From: Gordonia aichiensis NBRC 108223
GTDB taxonomy: Bacteria; Actinomycetota; Actinomycetes; Mycobacteriales; Mycobacteriaceae
Direction of reading: 5' to 3'
DNA length: 43,792 nt
Assembly (NCBI RefSeq): GCF_000332975.1
Contig: NZ_BANR01000031.1
Coordinates: forward strand, 1-43,792
In this document: in pieces, positions 25,798 through 33,692 of the stretch
Layout of the letters: the number at the start of each line of letters is the position of its first letter
Position numbering within the stretch: position 1 is the stretch's first letter
Program-made: the position numbers and the translations under genes
Notes under the pieces: generated by a model
Databases searched by the model: none
The model's input: only the letters and a program-made list of their open reading frames with translations
Told to the model about the DNA's origin: nothing

Positions 25798-27078
25798 ATG
25801 ACGGGCAGGCGACCGGGAGCCAGGACATTACTTGCGAGCGGATTCGCGGCACTCATCGTGGTCAGCGGTTGCTCGGTCGACGGGAATGCGGTGAGCGACG
25901 CAGACCCCGCAGCCAGTGCGACAATCGACGTCAAGTCACTCGACACCGGCAAATACCCGACCGAACCACGAAAGCCGTTCGGTGAAGCGACCGAGGACCA
26001 GGTCATACCCTACGAAGCGCAGCGCATGGCGCAGTTCATCGTCGCGCCGTTCGAGATCGACAGCGACCTGACCAACATGGGCTTGCCGACTCAGGTCCTC
26101 TGGAGCCGCTCGAGCAACCTGCGACCCATCGTCGGCGACGATGTCGCGAACGTGAAGGCCAACGATTCCGTCATCTACGGCTACGTCGTCTCGGCGTCCA
26201 CCCCGGACGAGACCATTCGCGCCGGAACGAAACGCGAACTGAACAACTTCGTGACGCGGTATCTGACCGCTGCCGATGCCACCGCCGCCGCCAACCAGAT
26301 GGCGGACGCGTATCTCAAACGCCCGAAGACCACGACGGTCCGCCCCGACGGAATGTCGGGTAGCCGTGTCATCGCGATGCCGGGAAATACCGACGGCACC
26401 TCAGCGATGGTGTCGATCACCGCACACAACACGTATGTGCTCTACACCTACTACCAGGCGACAGATGCACAGAAGGACAAGCTCGAGCCGGCCATCAAGA
26501 AGGCAGCGAGCCTGCAGAGCGCGCTGATCGACCAGTTCCCCGCCACGCCGACCAAGGACGAACGGGAAGCACGGAACATTCCGAAGAAACCGATGATCAT
26601 CGATCAGAACCACATTCTGATGTACGCACTGCCCTACACCGACGACGAGATCAAGAACGCTCACGTCAAGACTCCCAACCCCGGCGACGTGCGTGCGGTG
26701 TATGGACCGAGGTCGATGTCGTTCTTCGCCGTCGATCCGGCGGGCATGTTCAATCTCCTCAACGATGTGGGTTCCACGGCGAACGCGATGGACCGCGCGA
26801 CCGTTTACCGCGCCAAGACTCCCGACGGCGCCAAGAAGATCATGAACACGTTCGAGAACCTTCAACGCGGCCGCGGCATGAAACCCGTACCGGCCCCACC
26901 GAATCTGCCTGTGGCGCGCTGCTTGAGCGAGGTCACCGACAACATCACCGGCTACTGGTGCGAGGTTCAGTTGGGCCGCTACGTTGCCGAATTGATCGGT
27001 ACCGATCCGAAGGACGTCTACCAGCAGACCGCTGCACAGTACGCGATCTTCACCAAGGCTGATCAGAAAGCCAACTGA
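25798..27078 (+). CDS. DUF7373-type lipoprotein, first paralogue
   Basis: The protein of about 426 aa begins with a basic segment (MTGRRPGART), a hydrophobic core and the lipobox VVSGC, so it should be lipidated and anchored outside the membrane. It carries DUF7373-like landmarks: LDTGKYPTEP, IVAPFEID, GSTANAMDRATVYRA and a C-terminal YQQTAAQYAIFTKADQ. No enzyme motif is visible. ATG at 25798 gives an ideal signal peptide and follows GAAGGCGAGAGG; the frame is open from 25741 but less likely. It is divergent from the dynamin pair. The family function is unknown. Confidence 0.8.
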   Translation: MTGRRPGARTLLASGFAALIVVSGCSVDGNAVSDADPAASATIDVKSLDTGKYPTEPRKPFGEATEDQVIPYEAQRMAQFIVAPFEIDSDLTNMGLPTQVLWSRSSNLRPIVGDDVANVKANDSVIYGYVVSASTPDETIRAGTKRELNNFVTRYLTAADATAAANQMADAYLKRPKTTTVRPDGMSGSRVIAMPGNTDGTSAMVSITAHNTYVLYTYYQATDAQKDKLEPAIKKAASLQSALIDQFPATPTKDEREARNIPKKPMIIDQNHILMYALPYTDDEIKNAHVKTPNPGDVRAVYGPRSMSFFAVDPAGMFNLLNDVGSTANAMDRATVYRAKTPDGAKKIMNTFENLQRGRGMKPVPAPPNLPVARCLSEVTDNITGYWCEVQLGRYVAELIGTDPKDVYQQTAAQYAIFTKADQKAN

Positions 27079-27096
27079 CATTGGGAAGGATTCTTC

Positions 27097-28332
27097 GTGC
27101 GAAGTAAAAGGTTTGCCGCACAGACTGTTTCACTGGCCATGGTAGCCGCTGCAGCACTCGCGGGTTGTTCCGTCGACGGCACAGCCGTCAGTACTGCCGA
27201 CCACTCGGTTGACATCAACGCGCTCGACACGGGCAAATACCCGACGGCTCCGAGGCCGACATTCGGCAATGCGACAGCCGATACCATCGGGTCGCTCGAA
27301 TTGTCCCGCCTGACCGATTACATCGTCGCGCCGTTCGAGATCGACCCTGAGGTGACGAAGGGCATTGCGGCGACCAAGCCCATGGGCCAGGGACGAGAAG
27401 GCATCGCGGACCTCAATATTCCGGACATCGTCAACGTCCCCGCCAACGACCATGTGCTCTACGGCTTCAACGCCAGCGCAACGACGCCGACCTCCGCTAT
27501 CCGAGAGGGCAACAGGCGGCAGCTGGACAACACGGTACTGCGCTACGACACCCCCGAATCGGCCGCTGCAGCCGTGAAACAGATGGGTGACGCCACCCTC
27601 AAAGACGGGCTGAACGCCGAGGTCCATCCGTCGGGTTTCCCGGGCAGTCGCGTGTTCGCAAGTTCCGGCGAGACCGCAAAGGACTCGCCGTCATTGTCGG
27701 CGTACACGGCGCATGGAGGGTGGGTGCTCTACACCTGGTACGGGGTCGCCGGCAAGGACAAGGACCTACTCGAACCGGCTCTACGCGAAGCGATCTCGAA
27801 GCAGTCTGCCCTCATCGACAAGTTTGTGCCGACACCGACGAAGGCGGAGGCCCAGGCCAAGCACCTGCCCGAGCATCATCAGGAATTCGATCCGCATCAC
27901 ATTCTCGTCTACGCACTCCCCGGGTCCGATCCGACGAGCAGCGGCACGGTGCTCGGAGCCCGGGGCATGGCGCTGTACGACAGCCAGTCGCCCGACACGC
28001 TCGCCCTGTTGACGAAGGTCGGGTCGACTGCCAATGCGGTCGACAGGTCGACGGTGTACCGGGCAACGACATCTGATGGGGCACAGTCGATCATCGACAG
28101 CAAGTACAACGGCGCGAGAACGGACGGCAGACAGGCCGTTGCCGCGCCGCCACACCTGCCGGACGTACGCTGCTACGACAAGGACGCCGGGGATGCGTTC
28201 GCCAAACCCTCGTGCTGGATTCACGTGGGTCGCTACGCGGCGGTCGTCTCATCCACCGATCGCAAGGATCTCTACCAGCAGGCCGCAGCCCAGTACGTGA
28301 TCCTGACGAAGGCCGATCAGAACGCCAACTGA
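27097..28332 (+). CDS. DUF7373-type lipoprotein, second paralogue
   Basis: The 411-aa lipoprotein has the signal peptide MRSKRFAAQTVSLAMVAAAA and lipobox LAGC. It starts at GTG 27097 with GGAAGGA about 7 bp upstream and follows the first paralogue by 18 bp, so they are co-transcribed. It shares LDTGKYPTAPRP, YIVAPFEID, GSTANAVDRSTVYRA and the ending YVILTKADQNAN. It lacks some of the first copy's mid-region, so the pair arose by tandem duplication with divergence. It converges with the DUF5926 gene, only 4 bp apart. Confidence 0.8.
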   Translation: MRSKRFAAQTVSLAMVAAAALAGCSVDGTAVSTADHSVDINALDTGKYPTAPRPTFGNATADTIGSLELSRLTDYIVAPFEIDPEVTKGIAATKPMGQGREGIADLNIPDIVNVPANDHVLYGFNASATTPTSAIREGNRRQLDNTVLRYDTPESAAAAVKQMGDATLKDGLNAEVHPSGFPGSRVFASSGETAKDSPSLSAYTAHGGWVLYTWYGVAGKDKDLLEPALREAISKQSALIDKFVPTPTKAEAQAKHLPEHHQEFDPHHILVYALPGSDPTSSGTVLGARGMALYDSQSPDTLALLTKVGSTANAVDRSTVYRATTSDGAQSIIDSKYNGARTDGRQAVAAPPHLPDVRCYDKDAGDAFAKPSCWIHVGRYAAVVSSTDRKDLYQQAAAQYVILTKADQNAN

Positions 28333-28336
28333 GTGC

Positions 28337-29329
28337 TCAGCGGATCGTGACCTGACGGGTCCGCAGACCGTCGCGTGAGCTGCGCTCGTCGATGGTCAGA
28401 TCACTTGTGGCACTCAGCGCTTCGGAGAGCCACGCGTCGAACTGATCGAGCCCGGCGTACCACTCCTCGTGGTGCATCTCATTGTCGAGGTCGAAGACGG
28501 GCACCAGCAATCCGTGCGTTCGGAACGAGCCCGCGTACCGTGAACCGTCGCCGAGTGTGAGACGCCCGGCGGCATGCAGGCGCGCCAACGCGTTCATCAA
28601 TTCGTCCTCGGGCTCAGGACGCACCCACCGCAGGTGGGCACGCTCGCCCGCGTCGACCCACCAGGGCGCACCGATGCCGCTCTTGGGCCGCAACCGCGCC
28701 GTGGGCAGCACCGTATCGCTTGCGCGCTCGACCATCGGCGCGATCTCGGCAGGCACCTCAGCGCCGTCGGGGAACCACCAGGAGAAGTCGTCGTGCACGA
28801 TGATGTCCAGCGGAGCATCGACTTTCAGCACATCGGCGAGCGATGTGTCGGAGTCGGCGTCGGCGTCCGGCCCCCGATAGTCGTCACCGAGCTTGGCGTG
28901 CGCTGCCCACGAGATCGACTGTGCGAGGGCGGAGTTGACGTCTTCCGGCTCCGGATCGGTCTGCGTCGCCGCGACTCCCTGTGGGGCGCCACGGAACTCG
29001 CGAACGAGCGCGGAGATGGCACCGGGGAGGATCGTCGCCAGGAGCACCTCGTTGCGTTCACCTGGTGCCGGCGCGGGTCGCCGGGCGTCGTCGGGCATCA
29101 CCGACGTGGGTTCGGGGAATGTCGGGCCCGGCTCGACGAGGTCGAGTACCGCAGTCGCGGAGTTGACGAACGACCTCAGTGCGACGAGATCACACTCGGC
29201 TGCGAGTCCGGCGAACGGGCGTGGGGATGGTGCGAGAGTGGCTGCGGCACGCGCCTTCCGCGCGGCGACACGCTCGGCCCGGTTGCTTCCCGGACGCGGA
29301 CCGGATCCTCGTTTGCTCTTCTTGGCCAT
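28337..29329 (-). CDS. DUF5926 family protein
   Basis: The 330-aa soluble actinobacterial protein has a basic N-terminal tail (MAKKSKRGSGPRPGSNRAER). Recognisable segments follow: FAGLAAECDLVALRSFVNSA, DAPLDIIVHDDFSWWFPDG and DLDNEMHHEEWYAGLDQFD. The segments resemble the DUF5926 family, present in most mycolic-acid bacteria and without known activity. It is the last gene of the rhodanese-DUF4328-glpQ operon on the minus strand, 23 bp after glpQ. Confidence 0.7.
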   Translation of the reverse strand: MAKKSKRGSGPRPGSNRAERVAARKARAAATLAPSPRPFAGLAAECDLVALRSFVNSATAVLDLVEPGPTFPEPTSVMPDDARRPAPAPGERNEVLLATILPGAISALVREFRGAPQGVAATQTDPEPEDVNSALAQSISWAAHAKLGDDYRGPDADADSDTSLADVLKVDAPLDIIVHDDFSWWFPDGAEVPAEIAPMVERASDTVLPTARLRPKSGIGAPWWVDAGERAHLRWVRPEPEDELMNALARLHAAGRLTLGDGSRYAGSFRTHGLLVPVFDLDNEMHHEEWYAGLDQFDAWLSEALSATSDLTIDERSSRDGLRTRQVTIR

Positions 29330-29352
29330 GGGTCCACCCTCTCACGTACCGA

Positions 29353-30141
29353 TCAGTCGACGGTCACCAACCAGTCACGCACCTTGGCCGGTCGATTGGT
29401 GGCGACCCAGCGCACCCCCAGGTCGGCGCACAGCTGGACATCGGCCTGCTCGTCGACGGTCCAGCAGTAGGTGACACGTCCGGCCGCAGCGGCCTTGTCC
29501 ACGATCTCGGGATGCATGCGCAACGTCTCGACCGATGGCCCGATTCCGGTCGCGCCGACCGCGGTCGCCGCCGACCCCCCGAGCACCCGCGCGGTGTCGC
29601 CGAGCAGGATCGTCGGCAGCATGGGCGCGTGGCGTCGAATCCGCCACACCCCCGCCGACGAGAACGAGATGACCACGGCACGACTGTGATCGGCCGACGG
29701 TGGTGTGGCGACACCGAACTCGTGCAGCACCTCGAGCAGTTCCTGCTCGACGAGGCTGCCGTACCGGACGGGGTGCTTGGTCTCGATGAACAACCGCACG
29801 GGGCGTCGCCAATCGAGGGTGAGTGTGAGCAGCTCCCGAAGCGTGAGCACCGCAGCGGGGGTGTCGGCGTCGTGCCAGCTGCCGAAGTCGAGTTCGCGTA
29901 GCTGCGCGAGCGTCATCTCGCTGACCACGCCGGAACCGTTCGACGTCCGGTCGACCGTCCTGTCGTGGACACAGACCAACTCGTGGTCGGCGGTGAGCCG
30001 CACATCGCACTCGAGACCGTCGGCCCCCTGGTCGAGCGCCAGTTCATATGCGGCAAGGGTGTGTTCGGGCGCCTGCGACGAGGCACCACGGTGTGCGACG
30101 ACGGCCGGCTTCCCCGAACGCGAGACCTTGTCGACGCTCAC
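29353..30141 (-). CDS. glpQ: Glycerophosphodiester phosphodiesterase
   Basis: The 262-aa TIM-barrel enzyme hydrolyses glycerophosphodiesters to glycerol-3-phosphate and an alcohol, recycling lipid headgroups. Catalytic and metal residues are in VVAHRGASSQAPEHT (His17, Arg18, Glu26), LECDVRLT (Glu44, Asp46) and VHDRTVDRT (His59, Asp60); IETKHP adds the next metal ligand. No signal peptide is visible. The GTG at 30141 overlaps the upstream stop (GTGA), so translation is coupled. It matches M. tuberculosis glpQ1 (Rv3842c) in order and length. Confidence 0.95.
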   Translation of the reverse strand: MSVDKVSRSGKPAVVAHRGASSQAPEHTLAAYELALDQGADGLECDVRLTADHELVCVHDRTVDRTSNGSGVVSEMTLAQLRELDFGSWHDADTPAAVLTLRELLTLTLDWRRPVRLFIETKHPVRYGSLVEQELLEVLHEFGVATPPSADHSRAVVISFSSAGVWRIRRHAPMLPTILLGDTARVLGGSAATAVGATGIGPSVETLRMHPEIVDKAAAAGRVTYCWTVDEQADVQLCADLGVRWVATNRPAKVRDWLVTVD

Positions 30142-31205
30142 GCGACCGCCACCCACCGTTTCTTGACGACGGGCGCGTCGTCGGACACGAGAACACCCGG
30201 AAGATGTCGGGAGGCCCAGAACGCGAACACGGCCGACACCGCTGCGCTGACCGTGATCAGTGCGAGTGCGTCCGCACCGGTCTGGATCGAACCAGAGGAC
30301 ACCGAGACCGCCCAGGTGATCGCCGCCCACAGCGCCAGCGCGTTGACGAGCGCCCACGCGACCCAGAGCCGATCGAGGGCAGCACGGGTCACGCCGTCGA
30401 CACCGCGCTCGCGCCACTCCTGCGCCGACGCATTCGCGGCTTCATGCAGCAACAGGGGGGCACCGACCACGTTGACCACCGGAATTCCTGCCAGCACGAT
30501 GATCTGCCACAGGGGGCGGGGTTCGCGGCGACCGCGGTGTCGATAGGCCTGCGCACGCACTGCGATCAGCCAGCGAACCGCGACGACGAGGGCGCTCACG
30601 ACTGCGATCAGCGCGAGGAGACCGCCGAGGATGACCAATACGGAGCTCGCGACGATCAGCCAGCTCGGCAGTGGGGTGTCCCGATTGATCACCAACAGGA
30701 TGTACCGGAAGAGGTGAACAAGAGCCGACGCACCGAGGGCACCTGCACACATCATCAGAGCGGCCCGCAGGGTCTCGGAAGCGTGCTCGGCCGGGGCGTC
30801 GAGACGATGCTCGTCGACGGGCGCATCGCGCAGTCCCCATCGCGGGAGGTAGGTGTAGCGGGGGATCAGTCGAGGTCCGCGATACACCTGGCCCAGACGC
30901 GGGGGAAACGACTCCGGCGGTCGCCTCGCCACCCAGCGCACGTTGCGACTGCGATACATGCGAGGACCCTGGCCCCGTGCGGCAGCTTGTCGCGGTGTCG
31001 GCGGAGGTGCCGTGCGTCGGAGAACGGGCCGTCCGCCGGGGGTGGCAGCGGGTCCGGGAGCGGGAGCAGGACCGGTAGGGCGCGGTACCCGTGCGGCCGC
31101 CTGGGGCGACGCGACGACCACGAGGTTGCCACCGCACCGAGGGCAGTGCTCGCGCCCGTCCCGATGCGGCGCCTGGATGCGGCACCGCGGACACATGTCG
31201 TACAT
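30138..31205 (-). CDS. DUF4328-type membrane protein with zinc ribbon
   Basis: The protein of about 355 aa starts with a zinc ribbon (MCPRCRIQAP...HCPRCGG). A Pro/Arg-rich linker follows, then a membrane region with four to six helices (for example VLVILGGLLALIAVVSALVV). Residues in the membrane part resemble DUF4328; Rv3843c occupies the same place in M. tuberculosis. ATG 31205 puts the zinc ribbon at the N-terminus; the frame is open to 31310 but overlaps the rhodanese gene. It starts 11 bp after rhodanese and overlaps glpQ by 4 bp. Confidence 0.75.
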   Translation of the reverse strand: MYDMCPRCRIQAPHRDGREHCPRCGGNLVVVASPQAAARVPRPTGPAPAPGPAATPGGRPVLRRTAPPPTPRQAAARGQGPRMYRSRNVRWVARRPPESFPPRLGQVYRGPRLIPRYTYLPRWGLRDAPVDEHRLDAPAEHASETLRAALMMCAGALGASALVHLFRYILLVINRDTPLPSWLIVASSVLVILGGLLALIAVVSALVVAVRWLIAVRAQAYRHRGRREPRPLWQIIVLAGIPVVNVVGAPLLLHEAANASAQEWRERGVDGVTRAALDRLWVAWALVNALALWAAITWAVSVSSGSIQTGADALALITVSAAVSAVFAFWASRHLPGVLVSDDAPVVKKRWVAVA

Positions 31206-31216
31206 CGAAACCGCCG

Positions 31217-31570
31217 CTACTTCACGTCCGGAACTGAGTCCGCGTCGGCCGGTCCGGTCTGCACCGGCTTGCTGTTCTCGAGCCAGGCGAGCATGCCGCC
31301 GCGCACGCACGAACCGTCGATGCCCATCTGTGCGAGGTACTGGAGAACCCGCATCGAGCGCCCGCTGGAGTGGCAGATGACGAGCAGATCGGAATCCAGG
31401 TCGATCTCGTCCAGTCGCGCAGGGATCTCACCAAGCGGGATGTGCAGAGCGCCTCGGACGTGGCCCGCGTTCCATTCGTCATCCTCACGTACATCGAGTA
31501 GAACGCGGCCGGATTCGTCGGTGAAGTCGTCCGGCAACTCGGTCACCGGTACCTTTGGAATATCGCCCAT
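31217..31570 (-). CDS. Rhodanese-like sulfurtransferase domain protein
   Basis: The 117-aa single rhodanese domain has the DVREDDEWNAGHVRGALHIPL core and an active-site loop beginning at Cys66 (CHSSGRSM). It may transfer sulfane sulfur to thiols or cyanide; a specific acceptor is unknown. ATG 31570 begins at the fold's N-terminus; a GGGGAC sequence lies about 8 bp upstream. It is the first gene of the operon that continues with the DUF4328, glpQ and DUF5926 genes. Its upstream region holds the DnaA-box cluster and a Crp-like site. Confidence 0.88.
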   Translation of the reverse strand: MGDIPKVPVTELPDDFTDESGRVLLDVREDDEWNAGHVRGALHIPLGEIPARLDEIDLDSDLLVICHSSGRSMRVLQYLAQMGIDGSCVRGGMLAWLENSKPVQTGPADADSVPDVK

Positions 31571-32025
31571 GCTCACGTCCCCATGTTGGCACACCGCGCG
31601 AGCCCAGAACCGCGACCTTGCCCGAACACTGCGACAGGTTCGATCCGGGGAGTCACGATCCCGCCTACCATCTCGCGGACAGCTGTCGACGGCGCATGGT
31701 CCGTATGCACGACGCGCAATTTGACACCCAACCGAACGCTCACCGAGCATCCACAGCGCTTTATGTATGTCTGCATAATGCTATCCACATGCCAGTTTGA
31801 CAAGCGTCGCTTTAGGCAACTCGCTCGAGTGTCAACCTGTGAATGAGGCTGTGAATTTGTGGACAACTTGCCCGATTGTGTTCACCCCGTGTGATGCCAG
31901 TCACTAAATCGCAGGTCAATCAGCATATTCTGTTCACCACAGTGAACTTGTCGGCGCTGTCGCGGACGTTGTCACCGATATCACAAACCCTGTGGATAAC
32001 GTGGGGACAACTGTGGATGAATCGA
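31571..32025. other. Non-coding region with DnaA-box cluster
   Basis: These 455 bp between the rhodanese start and the sppA stop hold no convincing gene and are more AT-rich than the surroundings. Six DnaA-box-like 9-mers lie here, and a seventh lies just inside sppA: 31747 GCATCCACA, 31781 CTATCCACA, 31858 TGTGGACAA, 31991 TGTGGATAA (exact reverse of TTATCCACA), 32002 TGGGGACAA, 32012 TGTGGATGA and 32051 TTCTCCACA. A palindrome GTTCAC-CACA-GTGAAC is at 31932-31947. There is no dnaA or dnaN nearby, so it is not the usual oriC. Confidence 0.6.
31890..31905. promoter_or_regulatory. Crp/GlxR-type site
   Basis: TGTGATGCCAGTCACT matches TGTGA-N6-TCACA, the Crp/GlxR consensus, at 9 of 10 fixed bases. 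It is 320 bp upstream of the rhodanese start. A near-identical site (15 of 16) occurs at 34805. Confidence 0.5.
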
Positions 32026-32868
32026 TCAGCGGAACCCAATCCGCTGGGTTTTCTCCACAGCGGATAGCGCGCCGGAGACGAGGGCATCAGCGAGCGCAGA
32101 TGCCCCCGACGGGCCGTTGAGCAGGCGGGTGAGAAGCGGTTTCGGTGCGGCGATCACCGTGATCTCGACGTCGGGGTAGCGTTCGGCGACCACCGAGCGC
32201 ATCACGCCGATGCCGTCGACGAGGCCGGCGTCGCGGGCCTTCTCACCGATCCAGATGTCGCCGTTGAACAGTTCGGCGTCGGTACCGACGAGCTTCTTTC
32301 CGCGGCGCTGCTTGACCCAGGCGATGAATGCCTGGTGCAGCTCGGCTTGCATCCCCTTCAGCCACTCGACGTCGTCGGCGTTCTCGGGTGAGAAGGCGTC
32401 GAGTCTGGCCTTGTTGTCGCCCGCGGTATAGAGACGGCGCTGCACACCGAGTCGGTCAAGCACCTCGTTGAAGCCGAAGCCAGACGAGACGACACCGATC
32501 GATCCGACAAGTGAGGTGTGCGCGGCGAAGATCTCGTCGGCAGCGCACGCGATCCAGTAACCGCCCGATGCAGCGATGTCCTCACAGAACGCGAGGACCG
32601 GAACGCCTTTCTCCGACGAGAGCTGCCTGATGCGCTCCGCGATGTACTCCGACTGCGCGGGCGATCCGCCCGGTGAGTTGATGACGATCACGACGGCCTT
32701 GACGTGTTCGGTCTCGAAGGCCCGTTTGAGGACCGGCTCCACCGAGTCGATGTTCAATCCGCGACCCGCCCCGACATGTCCTATCGTGCCGTCGAGGCGC
32801 ACCACTGCGACCTTGTCAGCGCGGGAGTGCTGGAACTTCTTGACGATCTCGCCGATGGGCCCGTTCAT
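32026..32868 (-). CDS. sppA: Signal peptide peptidase, S49 family
   Basis: The 280-aa single-domain S49 protease has the family NSPGG motif (64-68), the nucleophile Ser123 in LVGSIGVV and the general-base Lys153 in AGDNKARLD. S49 enzymes cut leftover signal peptides in or near the membrane. No N-terminal membrane anchor is obvious here, so it may be peripheral or partner-bound. ATG 32868 is preferred; the frame continues to 32958 but overlaps the divergent VOC gene. The last codons overlap a DnaA-box-like 9-mer. Confidence 0.88.
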   Translation of the reverse strand: MNGPIGEIVKKFQHSRADKVAVVRLDGTIGHVGAGRGLNIDSVEPVLKRAFETEHVKAVVIVINSPGGSPAQSEYIAERIRQLSSEKGVPVLAFCEDIAASGGYWIACAADEIFAAHTSLVGSIGVVSSGFGFNEVLDRLGVQRRLYTAGDNKARLDAFSPENADDVEWLKGMQAELHQAFIAWVKQRRGKKLVGTDAELFNGDIWIGEKARDAGLVDGIGVMRSVVAERYPDVEITVIAAPKPLLTRLLNGPSGASALADALVSGALSAVEKTQRIGFR

Positions 32869-32938
32869 TGGATCGAGTCTAGTGCGCGTATCCGACAGTC
32901 CGGCCCCGGTGCTGCCGGGCAACCGTAGACTCGCAGAC

Positions 32939-33682
32939 GTGGACATCCGGTGGCTCACGGCGTTTCTGGATTTTCCTGCCGCTCAGTTCGGCGACGAGGT
33001 CACCTTCTGGCGGGCGATCGCGGGCAGTACCGTGTCACCGCCACGTGGCGAGCACCGCGAGTTCGCAACCCTCGAGCCGTTCAGCGGGGATCCGCACCTC
33101 CGCGTCCAACGTCTCGGCTCCGGCCCGGGCGGTGTGCATCTCGATCTCCATGTCGACGAACCCCGGACATCGGCCGCCGAGGCGGTCGAACTCGGCGCAA
33201 CCGTCCGCGACGACCGGGGCCCGCTGCTCGTACTCGAGTCTCCGGCCGGGTTCGTCTTCTGCCTCGTCGAGTGGACCGGCGAATCGTCGCGATCGCGACC
33301 GATCCGGTGGCCAGACGACACGATCAGCATCATCGACCAGGTGAGCATCGACGTCCCGCCGCGCCTGTTCGACCGTGAGCTCGAGTTCTGGACACGACTC
33401 ACCGGCTGGCGGATACAAGCAGGTACTCACCCCGAATTCGTTCGGCTGCAGCGCGATCCGAATCTGGCTGTCGGAATCCTGCTGCAACGCACCGACTCCG
33501 ACGATGCCGCGTCGGCCACCGGGCACGTCGACCTCGCAGCCAACTCGGTGACGCAGGAGGTGGCCCGCCACGAGGACTGGGGCGCGCGGGTCGTCGAACA
33601 TCATGACGACTGGACCGTGATGACCGATCCAGTCGGCCGGCCGTACTGCATCACGTCACGCAATCCACGTACCGGCGACTGA
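32939..33682 (+). CDS. VOC (glyoxalase-like) family protein
   Basis: The 247-aa protein consists of two vicinal-oxygen-chelate modules of about 120 aa each. Module 1 runs DIRWLTAFLDFPAAQFGDEVTFW to FVFCLVEW, module 2 from ISIIDQVSIDVPPRLFDRELEFW to PVGRPYCI. The HVDL segment supplies a potential metal His. This actinobacterial group often lacks full metal sets, so catalytic activity is uncertain. GTG 32939 is chosen as the first codon before the DIRW start. It is divergent from sppA (70 bp apart) and convergent with the winged-helix gene, 10 bp away. Confidence 0.8.
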   Translation: MDIRWLTAFLDFPAAQFGDEVTFWRAIAGSTVSPPRGEHREFATLEPFSGDPHLRVQRLGSGPGGVHLDLHVDEPRTSAAEAVELGATVRDDRGPLLVLESPAGFVFCLVEWTGESSRSRPIRWPDDTISIIDQVSIDVPPRLFDRELEFWTRLTGWRIQAGTHPEFVRLQRDPNLAVGILLQRTDSDDAASATGHVDLAANSVTQEVARHEDWGARVVEHHDDWTVMTDPVGRPYCITSRNPRTGD

Positions 33683-33692
33683 CCGCGATGGG

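Noticed and set aside
30048..31724. Plus-strand frame of 558 aa over the DUF4328 and rhodanese genes
   Set aside because: Its sequence is Arg/Gly/Pro/His-rich and mirrors two recognisable minus-strand genes.
31747..32059. Chromosomal origin oriC
   Set aside because: dnaA, dnaN, rpmH and gyrase genes are absent, and gene order matches a region some distance from oriC.
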